This document shows positions 49,170 to 59,556 of a DNA stretch of 64,000 nt, piece by piece. Origin of the DNA: a bacterium (GTDB lineage Bacteria; Pseudomonadota; Gammaproteobacteria; UBA6186; Azoamicaceae); contig DAHXPC010000004.1 in NCBI GenBank assembly GCA_027364575.1, positions 1 to 64,000 of the forward strand. Reading direction: 5' to 3'. Position numbers and translations under genes: made by a program. The first letter of the stretch is position 1; each line of letters starts with the position of its first letter. The notes beneath the pieces were generated by a model. The model was not told the origin of the DNA and did not search any database. It saw only the letters and a list, made by a program, of their open reading frames with translations.

Positions 49170-50498
49170 ATGAATTCAAATAGTTTTGCCCTCCCTGACC
49201 AGGAAATTGCTGCACCTTTTAACCGAAGCCGTTTATGGCGGGCAGCGATAGTCTGGGGGCTGGCTACATTTTTTTATTTTTACGATAACCTGTTACAAGT
49301 TTCTCCCAGCGCGATGAAGCCGGAATTATCTCTCGCATTTGCCAGTACCGCTGAGCAATTTGGCAGTTTATCGGCCTATTGTTTATATGCATATGGGATC
49401 ATGCAGATCCCCGCAGGTCTTTTAATGGATCGTTTTGGGCCTAGACGTTTATTAACCTTTGCGTGCATTTGTTGTGCGCTTGGAAGCTTGATGTTTGGGA
49501 TTGCGACAACCTTGGGGGAAGCAAAATTTGGTCGTGTGATGATTGGTGTAGGTGCAGCTTTTGCACTGATTGGGTGTTTGAAAATTGCACATCATTGGTT
49601 TCCGGCTAATCGCTTTGCTTTAATGACAGGCTTAAGTGCGACGGTGGGATTTTTAGGTGCCGTTTTTGGGCTATCCACCGTTAGCAAAGTGATCGAAATC
49701 TTAGGTTGGCGAGCATCGATGCAATGGGGGGGCGTTGCAGGGTTATTGTTAAGCGTATTGCTTTGGGTGATTATTAAAAATGACAAACCCAATGGACATG
49801 GACACGTGCTTAGCCCTCACGCAAAAACGGTCAACAGCCGCGAGCTGCTCGCAGGGTTTGGTGAAATTTTAAAACATAAACAAACGTGGTGTGCAGCTTT
49901 ATATGCAGGCTTAATGTATGTGCCGACTTTAGCCTTTGGTGGACTGTGGGGAATTCCTTTTCTGCAAGAAGCCCATGGATTTGATCGAGCGACCGCCGGT
50001 GTTTCCATTTCATTAATTTATGTGGGTTGGGCATGTGGTGCTCCTTTTTGGGGATTTATCTCTGATTATTATCGCAGACGCAATACGCCTATGATGGTTG
50101 CTACCCTGGCAACCTTAGCGATATGTTTGGCTTTGCTTTATATTCATCCCTTATCATTGGGGACATTAAATGTTCTGTTATTTACCTTAGGATTTTTTTC
50201 CAGCAGTTTTATTTTGGCATTTGCCGTGGTCAGAGAAAGTACACGTCCGCAAAATGCAGCTACTGCCATTGGGTTTACCAATGCAATTAATACCTTTGGT
50301 GGAGCCATTGCGCAGCCAATTATTGGGAAAATCTTAGATATGAATGCGACAGCCAACGGGGTGGGAGAAGCCACCGTTGAACGCGTTTTTAATTTAAGCC
50401 AATATCAACACGCCTTAATTTCGCTGCCTATCGCATTGGCGATGTCTTTTTGTTTATTACTATTTTTAAAAGAAACCTATTGTCAGGGTAGAAAATAA
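49170..50498 (+). CDS. MFS transporter of the Pht (phagosomal transporter) type
   Basis: 442 residues from ATG 49170, with SD GTGAGG at 49155-49160; the upstream extension to 49062 is not needed. Twelve membrane segments. FFYFYDNLLQVSPSAMKPEL is like the first helix of Legionella Pht / Francisella phagosomal transporters, which import amino acids or nucleosides in the host vacuole. Motif A-like MDRFGPRRLLT follows. Substrate unknown. Confidence 0.85.
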   Translation: MNSNSFALPDQEIAAPFNRSRLWRAAIVWGLATFFYFYDNLLQVSPSAMKPELSLAFASTAEQFGSLSAYCLYAYGIMQIPAGLLMDRFGPRRLLTFACICCALGSLMFGIATTLGEAKFGRVMIGVGAAFALIGCLKIAHHWFPANRFALMTGLSATVGFLGAVFGLSTVSKVIEILGWRASMQWGGVAGLLLSVLLWVIIKNDKPNGHGHVLSPHAKTVNSRELLAGFGEILKHKQTWCAALYAGLMYVPTLAFGGLWGIPFLQEAHGFDRATAGVSISLIYVGWACGAPFWGFISDYYRRRNTPMMVATLATLAICLALLYIHPLSLGTLNVLLFTLGFFSSSFILAFAVVRESTRPQNAATAIGFTNAINTFGGAIAQPIIGKILDMNATANGVGEATVERVFNLSQYQHALISLPIALAMSFCLLLFLKETYCQGRK

Positions 50499-50518
50499 TG
50501 ACTGAGTTAACAGCTTTT

Positions 50519-51316
50519 TCAATTTTCCTTTGGCAAGGATTTCGAAGCGTTGATGAAATAATAAGGGAGTGCCATAAATAATACTCCACTGACAATATTG
50601 CCTAATGTAACGGGTATTAAGTTATGTATCAGGCCGCCCCAAGATATTGCAAAACCGCCTTTATTAGGCAAAAAATTTGCCAAAGTTAACAAGGTCATAT
50701 TCGCGATACTATGTTCATAACCCGATCCAACAAACCCTAATAAACACCACCAAACCATAATGAGTTTGGCCGTTTCGCTTTTAAGACGAAATGTACACCA
50801 TACGGCAAGCACAACTAGCCAATTGCATAAGATACCTTTTAAAAAAAGTGTCATCCATATCCCATTCATTTTTTTTTCGGCAACCGTTAGGATCCAGCTG
50901 GGATCTAGGATTATGGTTGCCTTACAAGCAAGGAAAGCTAATAAAATGGCACCGAAAAAATTCCCTAAATATGAGCTTAGCCAAACTTTTAGTAAGTCGA
51001 AACACGTTGTCTTGTTTTGCAATAGCCCAATGACCATAATCATGGTGTTGCCGGTAAATAAGTCCGCACCTGCAATTATCACTAACGAAAGTGCAATACC
51101 AAAAGTAGTTCCCATAACCAAACTTAGTGCGGGAGATTGCGCTTGAAAAAAAGCAGTGCTTAATGAGAATACTAAAATGACCCCGAATCCAAGATAAATG
51201 CCTGCCATTGCAGAATGAATAAGAGAAGCCACTAAATTGGACGAGCAAAGCTTTGACTTTATTTTAGCCGAATTGGCTATTAATTCTAAGGTTTCTTGGT
51301 ACACACGCGTATCCAA
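50519..51316 (-). CDS. Formate/nitrite transporter (FNT) family channel
   Basis: 265 residues, six membrane segments. Family motifs AGADLFTGN (about 83-91), YLGNFFGA, KGILCNWLVVLAVW and GYEHSIANM (the omega-loop and histidine-containing signature) are all present. FNT proteins are pentameric channels for formate, nitrite, lactate or hydrosulfide. Convergent with the MFS gene. Confidence 0.92.
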   Translation of the reverse strand: MDTRVYQETLELIANSAKIKSKLCSSNLVASLIHSAMAGIYLGFGVILVFSLSTAFFQAQSPALSLVMGTTFGIALSLVIIAGADLFTGNTMIMVIGLLQNKTTCFDLLKVWLSSYLGNFFGAILLAFLACKATIILDPSWILTVAEKKMNGIWMTLFLKGILCNWLVVLAVWCTFRLKSETAKLIMVWWCLLGFVGSGYEHSIANMTLLTLANFLPNKGGFAISWGGLIHNLIPVTLGNIVSGVLFMALPYYFINASKSLPKEN

Positions 51317-51391
51317 AAATAAAATAATAAAATACTACTATTTTTTTTGAATTGCAACTTGCTGGCGCTAAACAATAGCCGCTATATTCAA

Positions 51392-52072
51392 TTAAGCCTT
51401 ACAATAATGGGCTTCTAATATCTTCTGGGTAAAAAGGCTTCTTAAATAAAATCCCCTGGGGTTTTGAAACATGTCTTCCCCTTGCTCATTAATGCCTGGA
51501 TTTACAATACGGCTATGTGCTGCTTTGGGGCGGATCTGTAAATAGGTCCCTAATTTAGCGGATAGATTTGCTGTTTGGCCGAGGTGTAACATAAGCGTAA
51601 GTTCTTCCCAATCCTGACGAAGAATAGATTCGGTAGCCGGATCAGGGCTCCACAATAAAGCTGAGCCAATGCGTCGTTCATTTAAGGGAATTTTGGGATC
51701 GGCTTCAAAAGGTACCCATAATACGCGCGCTAATTTTTTACGGACGCGTGAGTTTGTCCATGCTTCGATTTCGGCATTGAATGAAATAGGGGCTGTACAA
51801 ACATAGGTAGATTCTCGAGGCTCGCCATTGGCATTGAGGGGCAAGGTTTTCAATTCAATGCCCAGATGTTGAAAATCCGGTTCTGGAAGATTGTTAGCGG
51901 TGGCGCCTAATACCTGTTCCATTAATTGACCCATAAAGCCTTTGGCTTGGATAAGCGAAGTCGGCAGAGTTTGATTATAGGTCGAGGCAAGGGTGGCCCA
52001 TGTCATGCCAGCGAGTTTTTGGCAGCGCGATAATAATTCTGCTTCCGTTTTGGGTGAGGTTAACTTTTTCAT
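51392..52072 (-). CDS. mutH: DNA mismatch repair endonuclease MutH
   Basis: 226 residues. Nicks the unmethylated strand at hemimethylated GATC in methyl-directed repair. The catalytic set D66-x6-E73-x-K75 (DFQHLGIELK) matches D70/E77/K79 of E. coli. Its presence implies a Dam methylase elsewhere in the genome and places the organism in the gammaproteobacterial MutH-bearing group. Divergent from ung. Confidence 0.96.
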   Translation of the reverse strand: MKKLTSPKTEAELLSRCQKLAGMTWATLASTYNQTLPTSLIQAKGFMGQLMEQVLGATANNLPEPDFQHLGIELKTLPLNANGEPRESTYVCTAPISFNAEIEAWTNSRVRKKLARVLWVPFEADPKIPLNERRIGSALLWSPDPATESILRQDWEELTLMLHLGQTANLSAKLGTYLQIRPKAAHSRIVNPGINEQGEDMFQNPRGFYLRSLFTQKILEAHYCKA

Positions 52073-52132
52073 GGTTGTGGTAATATACCATGAGATAAAC
52101 CAACGGAGCGTAAATTTCTGAGTAAAGAGTAT

Positions 52133-52807
52133 GTGGATTGTTCTATGTTAGAAAAAAGCTGGCAACCCATTTTAGGACCCGAATTTGATGAGCCGTATAT
52201 GCAAAAATTACGGATTTTTTTGCGTCAAGAAAAAGACAACCAGAAGACAATTTACCCAACAAGCGCGCATGTGTTTGAATCCTTTAATCTGACGCCGCTG
52301 CCTAAACTAAAAGTGGTTATTTTAGGGCAAGATCCGTATCATGGCCCCAATCAAGCCCATGGCCTTTGTTTTTCCGTACAGCCTGGTGTGCGACTACCCC
52401 CATCTTTAAAGAATATTTATAAAGAATTGCAGTCAGATCTCAATATTCCCCCTTCCAGCAATGGCTGCTTGGTGAATTGGGCAAAACAGGGCATTTTATT
52501 ATTAAATAGCGTGTTAACGGTAGAAGCCGGCAGGGCTGCTTCCCATCAAGGACAAGGCTGGGAGAAATTTACGGATAAAGTGATCAATGTGATTAACGAG
52601 GGGATGTCAGGGGTGGTCTTTTTATTGTGGGGGGCTTATGCTCAGCGCAAAGGTCAATTTATTCACCCTGATCGTCATTGCGTGTTAAAGGCAGCACATC
52701 CTTCGCCATTTTCGGCCTATCAAGGTTTTTTTGGGTGTAAGCATTTTTCAAAAACCAATCATTATTTAGAAAAGAATCATCAAACCCCCATTGATTGGCG
52801 AGTTTAA
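52133..52807 (+). CDS. ung: Uracil-DNA glycosylase
   Basis: 224 residues (220 from ATG 52145). Removes uracil from DNA. Water-activating D67 in GQDPYHGP and catalytic H189 in [14 protein letters not shown] are present, as is LLNSVLTVE. Start either GTG 52133 (close to AAAGAG) or ATG 52145. Confidence 0.97.
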   Translation: MDCSMLEKSWQPILGPEFDEPYMQKLRIFLRQEKDNQKTIYPTSAHVFESFNLTPLPKLKVVILGQDPYHGPNQAHGLCFSVQPGVRLPPSLKNIYKELQSDLNIPPSSNGCLVNWAKQGILLLNSVLTVEAGRAASHQGQGWEKFTDKVINVINEGMSGVVFLLWGAYAQRKGQFIHPDRHCVLKAAHPSPFSAYQGFFGCKHFSKTNHYLEKNHQTPIDWRV

Positions 52808-52814
52808 AAAGCGT

Positions 52815-53273
52815 ATGCGATATGTGGTTTCTTTTTGTCTATTGTTACTGGGCTTATGGTATACAACCGTTAGTCTAGCCGCGGTTTATCGCTGTACCTC
52901 ACCGGAAGGACGTTTTGAATTTCGCGATAGGCCGTGCCAAAGCAGTCTAGAAAAAGGGGTTTTGTTAGCGCATATTGAGCAAAAAACGCAAGCCAAAACA
53001 GCGATAACGGCGGATCTTCCACTAGCTAGCGTAGGTCTTAGCGCCATAGAGCAGCAAAAAGTCTTGAAAAAAGAAGCCCGAGTTAAAAAACGGGCAGAAC
53101 AAGAAATTTTAAAGACTAAGCGTCGGGAAAATCGGTGTTTGAAAACTCAGGAGAAGATCAAAACCATTCAGGATCAATTACGTTTAGGCTGTAAGCTTCG
53201 ACGCTGTAACCGCCTTAAAGAACAAATCAATCATTTTGAGCTAATGAAGCTTCGTTATTGTGAGCAAAGATGA
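52815..53273 (+). CDS. DUF4124-domain secreted protein
   Basis: 152 residues from ATG 52815. Signal peptide MRYVVSFCLLLLGLWYTTVS ending near LAA, then the DUF4124 core AVYRCTSPEGRFEFRDRPCQ, common in gammaproteobacterial periplasmic proteins of unknown role. A charged coiled-coil-like region (about 85-130) follows, with four cysteines in the last part. Begins 7 bp after ung and ends 12 bp before recD2. Confidence 0.85.
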   Translation: MRYVVSFCLLLLGLWYTTVSLAAVYRCTSPEGRFEFRDRPCQSSLEKGVLLAHIEQKTQAKTAITADLPLASVGLSAIEQQKVLKKEARVKKRAEQEILKTKRRENRCLKTQEKIKTIQDQLRLGCKLRRCNRLKEQINHFELMKLRYCEQR

Positions 53274-53285
53274 GGGAACCCAAAC

Positions 53286-55460
53286 ATGTCTGAAGGGGCT
53301 ATAGAAAAGTTAAGTGGCTCTATAGAGCGTGTAACCTTCCACAATGAAGCGTCCGGTTTTTGTGTGCTCAAAGTAAAAGCCAAAGGGCAGCGCGATTTGG
53401 TAACCGTGATTGGCAGTTCAATTGCCGTCAATCCTGGAGAATATGTTGATTGTACGGGTGTTTGGGTTACCAATCGTGAATATGGTCTGCAATTTAAAGC
53501 GGATCTATTAAGAATTGTTATGCCTTCCACCTTAGAAGGCATTGAGAAATATTTAGGATCTGGGCTGATAAAAGGAATAGGGCCGCATTTTGCCAAACGT
53601 CTGATAGAAGCCTTTGGCTCACAGGTATTGGATATCATTGAAAGCACACCGGATCGATTAATGGAATTATCGGGTATTGGGCAGCATCGCCGAGATACGG
53701 TGGTCGAGGCTTGGCAGGACCAAAAAACAATCCGCGAAATTATTGTGTTTCTTCAATCTTATGGGGTAGGAACCGCAAGAGCTGTGCGCATCTATAAAAC
53801 CTACGGGCAGCAAGCCATTGCAAAAGTTCGAGAAAATCCATATCGGTTGGCATTAGATATTCGAGGCATTGGTTTTAAAACGGCAGATGCCTTAGCCGAA
53901 CGCTTAGGCATTTCTCGGCATTCTGCAATGCGGGCAGAAGCAGGCCTTCGGCATGTATTGCAAGAAAGTAGTAATGATGGTCATTGCGCGATGTCTTTAA
54001 GTCAGCTGATAAAAGACTCGGTAGAGTTGCTGGAAATTCCAGAAGATATTATTTTAGCCTCTGTTGAAGCCGAGCAAAAGGCCGGTAGAATTATCGCCGA
54101 TCAAATTGGTTGGGAACCTATCGTTTTTCTAGCGCCTATATATCGTGCAGAAGTGGGCGTCAGTGAACATTTAAAACGTTTATTGCAGCATAAAACGGGT
54201 TTAACCAAAGATATCGATATTCAAAAAGCTATTCCCTGGGTGGAAAATAAAACACAATTAAAATTATCGAGCACCCAAAAAGAAGCGATTTATATGGCAT
54301 TGCAGAATAAAGTGGTGATTATTACCGGAGGCCCTGGGGTCGGTAAAACCACTTTGGTGAACAGCATTTTACAAATTATTCGTGCCAAAACGAATAATAT
54401 TCTGTTATGCGCACCCACTGGGAGAGCGGCCAAACGGTTGTCAGACTCCACTGGGCTGGAAGCTAAAACGCTACATCGATTATTAGAATTTGATCCAACC
54501 GGCCAAGGATTTAAGCGTAATGAAAACAATCCCTTAGAAACCGATCTTATTGTGGTGGATGAGATCTCGATGGTCGATATTTTTATGATGAACAATCTTC
54601 TAAAAGCTATCCCCGATTCTGCCGCATTAATGTTAGTGGGAGATGTCGATCAGCTGCCGTCGGTAGGACCTGGGGCAGTGCTTGCCAATATGATAGAAGC
54701 CGAAACCATTCCTTTAGTTCGATTAACGGAGATTTTTAGGCAAGCTAAGGCTTCTCAAATTGTATTGAATGCGCATCGCGTGAATCAAGGCTATTTGCCC
54801 GAAGCATCCTCCGTATCAACAGAATTAAGCGATTTTTATTTTGTACCTGCCGATACCCCTGAGCTTATTCATCAAAAACTGGTGTATATGGTGACAGAAC
54901 GAATACCGCTTCGGTTTGGCTTTGATCCGATTCGGGATATCCAAGTATTGGTTCCGATGAATCGAGGAGGACTCGGTGCACGAGCTTTAAATATAGATTT
55001 ACAAAAACGCTTAAACCCCAATAGCAAAAATGCGGTTTCTCGTTTTGGCACAACATTCGCTGAAGGCGATAAAGTGATCCAAACCATCAATAATTATAAA
55101 AAAGAAGTTTTTAATGGTGACATTGGTTTTATTACCACTATTGATGAAGAAGCCGGGATATTACATATTTTGTTTGAAGGTCGTTTGATTGAATATGAAA
55201 TGGATGAATTAGATGAGCTGTCATTGGCGTATGCCACCACCATTCATAAAGCTCAAGGCTCTGAATACCCGGCGGTCGTTATTCCCATAGCGACCCAGCA
55301 CTATATGTTATTAGAAAGAAATTTATTGTATACGGGCCTAACAAGGGGGAAATCCTTAGTGGTTATTGTGGGTCAGAAAAAAGCCTTAGGCATTGCGGTG
55401 CGCACCCTACGGTCGAGTAAACGATTAACCAATTTAACTGCGCGTTTAGCGAGCCCCTAG
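53286..55460 (+). CDS. recD2: RecD2-type ATP-dependent DNA helicase
   Basis: 724 residues, superfamily 1B 5'-3' helicase of the RecD-like/TraA family found in bacteria without RecBCD-linked RecD. N-terminal OB-like region and helix-hairpin-helix repeats (about 80-230), Walker A GGPGVGKTT from residue 348, Walker B DLIVVDEISMVD, and the C-terminal motif LAYATTIHKAQGSEYPAVV. SD GAGGGAA precedes it. Confidence 0.94.
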   Translation: MSEGAIEKLSGSIERVTFHNEASGFCVLKVKAKGQRDLVTVIGSSIAVNPGEYVDCTGVWVTNREYGLQFKADLLRIVMPSTLEGIEKYLGSGLIKGIGPHFAKRLIEAFGSQVLDIIESTPDRLMELSGIGQHRRDTVVEAWQDQKTIREIIVFLQSYGVGTARAVRIYKTYGQQAIAKVRENPYRLALDIRGIGFKTADALAERLGISRHSAMRAEAGLRHVLQESSNDGHCAMSLSQLIKDSVELLEIPEDIILASVEAEQKAGRIIADQIGWEPIVFLAPIYRAEVGVSEHLKRLLQHKTGLTKDIDIQKAIPWVENKTQLKLSSTQKEAIYMALQNKVVIITGGPGVGKTTLVNSILQIIRAKTNNILLCAPTGRAAKRLSDSTGLEAKTLHRLLEFDPTGQGFKRNENNPLETDLIVVDEISMVDIFMMNNLLKAIPDSAALMLVGDVDQLPSVGPGAVLANMIEAETIPLVRLTEIFRQAKASQIVLNAHRVNQGYLPEASSVSTELSDFYFVPADTPELIHQKLVYMVTERIPLRFGFDPIRDIQVLVPMNRGGLGARALNIDLQKRLNPNSKNAVSRFGTTFAEGDKVIQTINNYKKEVFNGDIGFITTIDEEAGILHILFEGRLIEYEMDELDELSLAYATTIHKAQGSEYPAVVIPIATQHYMLLERNLLYTGLTRGKSLVVIVGQKKALGIAVRTLRSSKRLTNLTARLASP

Positions 55461-55547
55461 GGAAAACGCGGATATTTGCAGCTTCATATATTTTGATCTA
55501 TTGTTCATTATCAATGGTGTTCATTTTATTCAAGGGAAGGAAAAAGC

Positions 55548-55847
55548 ATGAAGAATCTTTTTGTGAGTGCACTCGTCGCAGCAGCTCTGGTTTGTCCAAT
55601 GGCCAATGCCCATGAAGTGGAGCAGGCTCCACCCGCAGAAGCGATTCATCAAGTTGAGGCTGATCACGCGCTAAAAGCGCAACCTAAAAAGCACGTAGTT
55701 AAAAAGCGTAAAGGCAAAAAGAAATGTCATGGTAAAAAGCACCATGCCAAGAAACATCATCACAAAAACCACGCACATCATGGGCATGCACACAAAACTG
55801 TGGCTGAAGAAAAGGTAGAGCAAGAAACTGAAAAAACCAATCGTTAA
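55548..55847 (+). CDS. Small secreted His/Lys-rich protein
   Basis: 99 residues. Signal peptide (MKNLFVSALVAAALVCPMANA, split at about 21/22), then a short acidic part and a run of mixed Lys and His (about residues 45-85, KKHHAKKHHHKNHAHHGHAH and neighbours), ending acidic. About 19 histidines suggest metal binding (Ni, Zn, Cu) in the periplasm, or a basic surface peptide. No family recognised. SD AAGGGAAGG upstream. Confidence 0.8.
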   Translation: MKNLFVSALVAAALVCPMANAHEVEQAPPAEAIHQVEADHALKAQPKKHVVKKRKGKKKCHGKKHHAKKHHHKNHAHHGHAHKTVAEEKVEQETEKTNR

Positions 55848-55850
55848 GCT

Positions 55851-56297
55851 TTAAGGTCTTGAATAGGCTAGCTTAGGTCGCATGGCGGGGGAGAGAAAGA
55901 TCAATTTCCCATTCGGATTGAGATAAAAGCGGACATTGTCGCTTATCTCCCCCAGCGGTTTAAAACAAAGCGCCATAGAGCTTCTATGCGGTTGATTAAA
56001 GACTTTTACCCCAATTTGGCCTAGGGCATTCGTTAAGCATTCTATGATCTGAGTATTATCTAATTTTGGATCAACCCTGACGTGATTTAATTCGAATAAC
56101 ATCCCTTTTAATAATACTTCAGCGTTTTGAATAGGGCGCTCGGAAAACTTTTGTTTTGACTCTAACTTAATACATTCTGTTATATAAAGTTGACTATTTA
56201 ATATAAACTCATACGAGCCGCCCAATTGATGAGGGGTGACTTGACGCGCATTGATTAATATTTCGGTAGCAACTTGCATATTGACTCTATCGGCCAC
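55851..56297 (-). CDS. Protein of unknown function
   Basis: 148 residues from GTG 56297 (GAAGGG two bases upstream), or 142 from ATG 56279. Mixed alpha/beta composition without signal peptide, membrane helix or known motif. Ends 4 bp from the convergent His-rich gene and is divergent from radA. Confidence 0.6.
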   Translation of the reverse strand: MADRVNMQVATEILINARQVTPHQLGGSYEFILNSQLYITECIKLESKQKFSERPIQNAEVLLKGMLFELNHVRVDPKLDNTQIIECLTNALGQIGVKVFNQPHRSSMALCFKPLGEISDNVRFYLNPNGKLIFLSPAMRPKLAYSRP

Positions 56298-56391
56298 AGC
56301 CCTTCAAAACTTGATATAATCTACTTTCATAGTCAGAACGACTGCTAATAGGCGTTGAGAGCTAAGCCAATCCAAGTGTTAAGGGGCCACA

Positions 56392-57765
56392 ATGACCAAA
56401 TTAAAAGTTTCGTATACCTGCACAGAATGTGGGGCCATGAGCCCTAAATGGAGCGGTCAATGTAGCGATTGTGAGGCTTGGAATAGCTTAACCGAGGTCG
56501 CTATGGCTACGACGAAAAGCGCTTTGTTAAACCAAAACTCGCGCTTTAAGGGCTATGCAGGGGTAGAAGAGATAGCCGTAGTGGGATTGGCCTCTATCCC
56601 CACTAGCCTTGAGATCCGGGTATCTTCAGGGCTAACGGAGCTCGATCGCGTATTAGGCGGTGGGTTGGTGTCTGGTTCGGCCATTTTAATCGGCGGCGAT
56701 CCAGGCATAGGCAAATCGACGATTTTATTACAAACATTATCCAATCTGAGTCAGCATTGCCAAGCATTATATATAACGGGCGAAGAGTCATTACAACAAG
56801 TGAAGTTACGTGCAGAACGATTAGGGGTTGCAGAAATGCAATTACAGTTGTTAGCCGAAACCCAAGTTGAACGGATCTTAGAAATTGCGGCCAAAGTAAA
56901 ACCGCAGATTATGGTGGTCGACTCCATTCAGACGATTTACACCGAATTATTACAATCTGCTCCCGGTTCTGTGGGGCAAGTGCGCGAAAGTGCTGCCCAA
57001 TTGGTGAGATATGCAAAACAAACCGGGACGGCATTATTTTTGGTGGGGCATGTGACCAAAGAAGGGACTCTAGCGGGCCCCCGCGTATTAGAACATATGG
57101 TAGATACCGTTTTATATTTTGAAGGCGATCCGGACAGTCGTTTCCGCGTGATTCGGGCGGTGAAAAACCGTTTTGGGGCGGTCAATGAATTGGGTATTTT
57201 TGCCATGACCGATCGTGGCTTAAAAGAAGTGAATAATCCATCGGCTATCTTTTTGTCTCGTTATAATGAGCCGGTTGCCGGCAGTGTGGTGATGGTTACC
57301 TGGGAGGGCAGTCGCCCTATGCTCATTGAAGTACAAGCTTTGGTAGATGAAAGCCATTTAGCCAATCCCAGAAGGGTTACCGTGGGATTAGAACAAAATC
57401 GTTTGGCTTTAGCCTTAGCCGTATTACATCGTCATTGTGGGGTTGTTACCTATAATCAGGATGTATTTGTGAATATTGTTGGGGGCGTTCGCGTGACAGA
57501 AACGGCAGCGGATCTGGCTATGTTGTTAGCAGTGGTTTCGAGTCTTAAAAATAGAGCATTGCCACATGATTTAATTGTGTTTGGCGAGGTAGGTTTGGCT
57601 GGAGAAATTCGTCCTGTGCAAAGTGGCCAAGAACGCTTAAAAGAAGCTGCCAAACATGGGTTTAAGAGGGCGATTGTCCCTTTTGGCAACGCCCCCAAAT
57701 CCCCAATTGATGGGATGGAAGTGCTCCCGATTAAGCGCTTAAGCGATGCACTTTTGCATGTTTAA
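56392..57765 (+). CDS. radA: DNA repair protein RadA (Sms)
   Basis: 457 residues. N-terminal zinc finger C10-x2-C13...C24-x2-C27, RecA-like ATPase with Walker A GGDPGIGKST, the RadA signature KNRFG, and a C-terminal Lon-protease-like domain. Branch-migration helicase in recombination. Convergent with ettA, 14 bp apart. Confidence 0.97.
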   Translation: MTKLKVSYTCTECGAMSPKWSGQCSDCEAWNSLTEVAMATTKSALLNQNSRFKGYAGVEEIAVVGLASIPTSLEIRVSSGLTELDRVLGGGLVSGSAILIGGDPGIGKSTILLQTLSNLSQHCQALYITGEESLQQVKLRAERLGVAEMQLQLLAETQVERILEIAAKVKPQIMVVDSIQTIYTELLQSAPGSVGQVRESAAQLVRYAKQTGTALFLVGHVTKEGTLAGPRVLEHMVDTVLYFEGDPDSRFRVIRAVKNRFGAVNELGIFAMTDRGLKEVNNPSAIFLSRYNEPVAGSVVMVTWEGSRPMLIEVQALVDESHLANPRRVTVGLEQNRLALALAVLHRHCGVVTYNQDVFVNIVGGVRVTETAADLAMLLAVVSSLKNRALPHDLIVFGEVGLAGEIRPVQSGQERLKEAAKHGFKRAIVPFGNAPKSPIDGMEVLPIKRLSDALLHV

Positions 57766-57779
57766 GCGCATTAAATAGA

Positions 57780-59459
57780 TCAGGCAACGGTTTGTAACTT
57801 TCTATATTTTATCCGATGCGGTTGCAATGCATCAGTTCCTAAACGGGACAGACGATCGGCTTCATAATCGGTATAGTTACCATCAAACCAAGTCACGCGT
57901 CCTTCATCTTCAAAGGCTAATATATGGGTTGCAAGTCTATCTAAAAACCAACGATCATGTGAAATAATCAATGCACACCCTGGAAATGCACCTAATGCTT
58001 CTTCCAGTGCTCTCAGCGTTTCAACATCTAAATCATTGGTAGGCTCATCTAACAGTAAAACGTTACCGCCACTCTTTAGAAGCTTGGCTAAATGTACTCG
58101 GTTACGTTCTCCCCCGGAAAGATTGCCAACGATTTTTTGTTGATCCGATCCTTTAAAGTTAAAGCGGCCAACATAGGCGCGGGAGGGCATTTCAAATTGG
58201 CCAACCATCATAATATCTTGGCCTTCGGATACTTCTTCCCAAACCGTTTTTTCATCTCTCAATGCATCTCGAGATTGATCAACATAGGCTAACTGTACGG
58301 TTTCGCCAATGCGGATATCCCCTGAATCCGGTTTTTCTTGCCCAGTAATAAGCTTAAAGAATGTGGATTTCCCGGCACCATTCGGCCCAATAATACCGAC
58401 AATAGCGCCTTTAGGAATACGAAGATTTAAATTTTCAAACAGAACTTTATCACTAAAGCCTTTGCTAATATTGTTTACCTCGATAACCACATCGCCAAGA
58501 CGAGGTCCGGGTGGGATATACAGTTCAGTGGTTTCAGCCCGTTTTTGAAATTCTTTAGAATTGAGTTCTTCAAATCGAGCAAGACGTGCTTTGCTTTTGG
58601 CATGTCGACCTTTGGGATTGGTTCGTACCCATTCTAATTCTGCTTTAATCGTTCGTTTATGCGAAGACTCTTGACGTTCTTCCATGGACAAACGTTTCTC
58701 TTTTTGTTCTAACCATGAGGAATAATTGCCTTCAAAAGGGATCCCTCTTCCGCGATCTAATTCCAATATCCAACCAGCAACATTATCTAAAAAGTATCGA
58801 TCATGGGTAACAGCCACGACGGTTCCGGTAAATTCATGCAAATAACGTTCCAACCAACCGACACTTTCCGCATCTAAATGGTTTGTCGGTTCATCAAGCA
58901 GGAGTAAATCTGGCGTAGACAGTAATAAACGGCATAGGGCGACGCGGCGGCGTTCTCCGCCCGATAATTGTTCAACATTGGCATTCCAAGCAGGAAGGCG
59001 CAATGCATCTGCAGCGATTTCTAGGGTTCTTTCTAATTCCCAACCATGGGCGGCATCAATTTTATTTTGTAACTCGCCTTGTTCATGCAATAGCGCGTTC
59101 ATTTCATCATCGCTCATAGGTTCTGCAAATTTAAGGCTAATGGCATTAAACCTATCCAAAGCTTCTTTGACCTCATGTACCCCTTCTTCTACATTTCCGC
59201 GAACGTCTTTAGCGGGATCTAATTGGGGTTCTTGATGCAAATAACCAATTTTAATATTTTTTTGGGGCGTGGCTTCACCGATAATATCTTTTTCGATGCC
59301 GGCCATAATTCTCAGTAGAGTAGATTTTCCGGATCCATTGAGACCCAGAATACCGATTTTGGCACCATGGTAAAAAGAAAGCGAAATATCTTTTAAAATT
59401 TCACGTTTGGGTGCGACAACTTTGCCGACTTTGTGCATAGAAAAAATATATTGACTCAT
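57780..59459 (-). CDS. ettA: Energy-dependent translational throttle protein EttA (ABC-F)
   Basis: 559 residues. Soluble ABC-F ATPase binding the ribosomal E site and gating the first elongation cycle according to ATP/ADP level. Two ATPase domains ([58 protein letters not shown]) joined by the linker, with the arm inserted in domain 1. Length as in E. coli EttA (555). Confidence 0.96.
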   Translation of the reverse strand: MSQYIFSMHKVGKVVAPKREILKDISLSFYHGAKIGILGLNGSGKSTLLRIMAGIEKDIIGEATPQKNIKIGYLHQEPQLDPAKDVRGNVEEGVHEVKEALDRFNAISLKFAEPMSDDEMNALLHEQGELQNKIDAAHGWELERTLEIAADALRLPAWNANVEQLSGGERRRVALCRLLLSTPDLLLLDEPTNHLDAESVGWLERYLHEFTGTVVAVTHDRYFLDNVAGWILELDRGRGIPFEGNYSSWLEQKEKRLSMEERQESSHKRTIKAELEWVRTNPKGRHAKSKARLARFEELNSKEFQKRAETTELYIPPGPRLGDVVIEVNNISKGFSDKVLFENLNLRIPKGAIVGIIGPNGAGKSTFFKLITGQEKPDSGDIRIGETVQLAYVDQSRDALRDEKTVWEEVSEGQDIMMVGQFEMPSRAYVGRFNFKGSDQQKIVGNLSGGERNRVHLAKLLKSGGNVLLLDEPTNDLDVETLRALEEALGAFPGCALIISHDRWFLDRLATHILAFEDEGRVTWFDGNYTDYEADRLSRLGTDALQPHRIKYRKLQTVA

Positions 59460-59556
59460 GCAGATCCCTATTTTAAGTTAGCCAATGTAAAACTACCTGG
59501 GCTTATATATATGTGCTAATATCATACCACATTCAACAGCAAACGATGGCCGCTTC

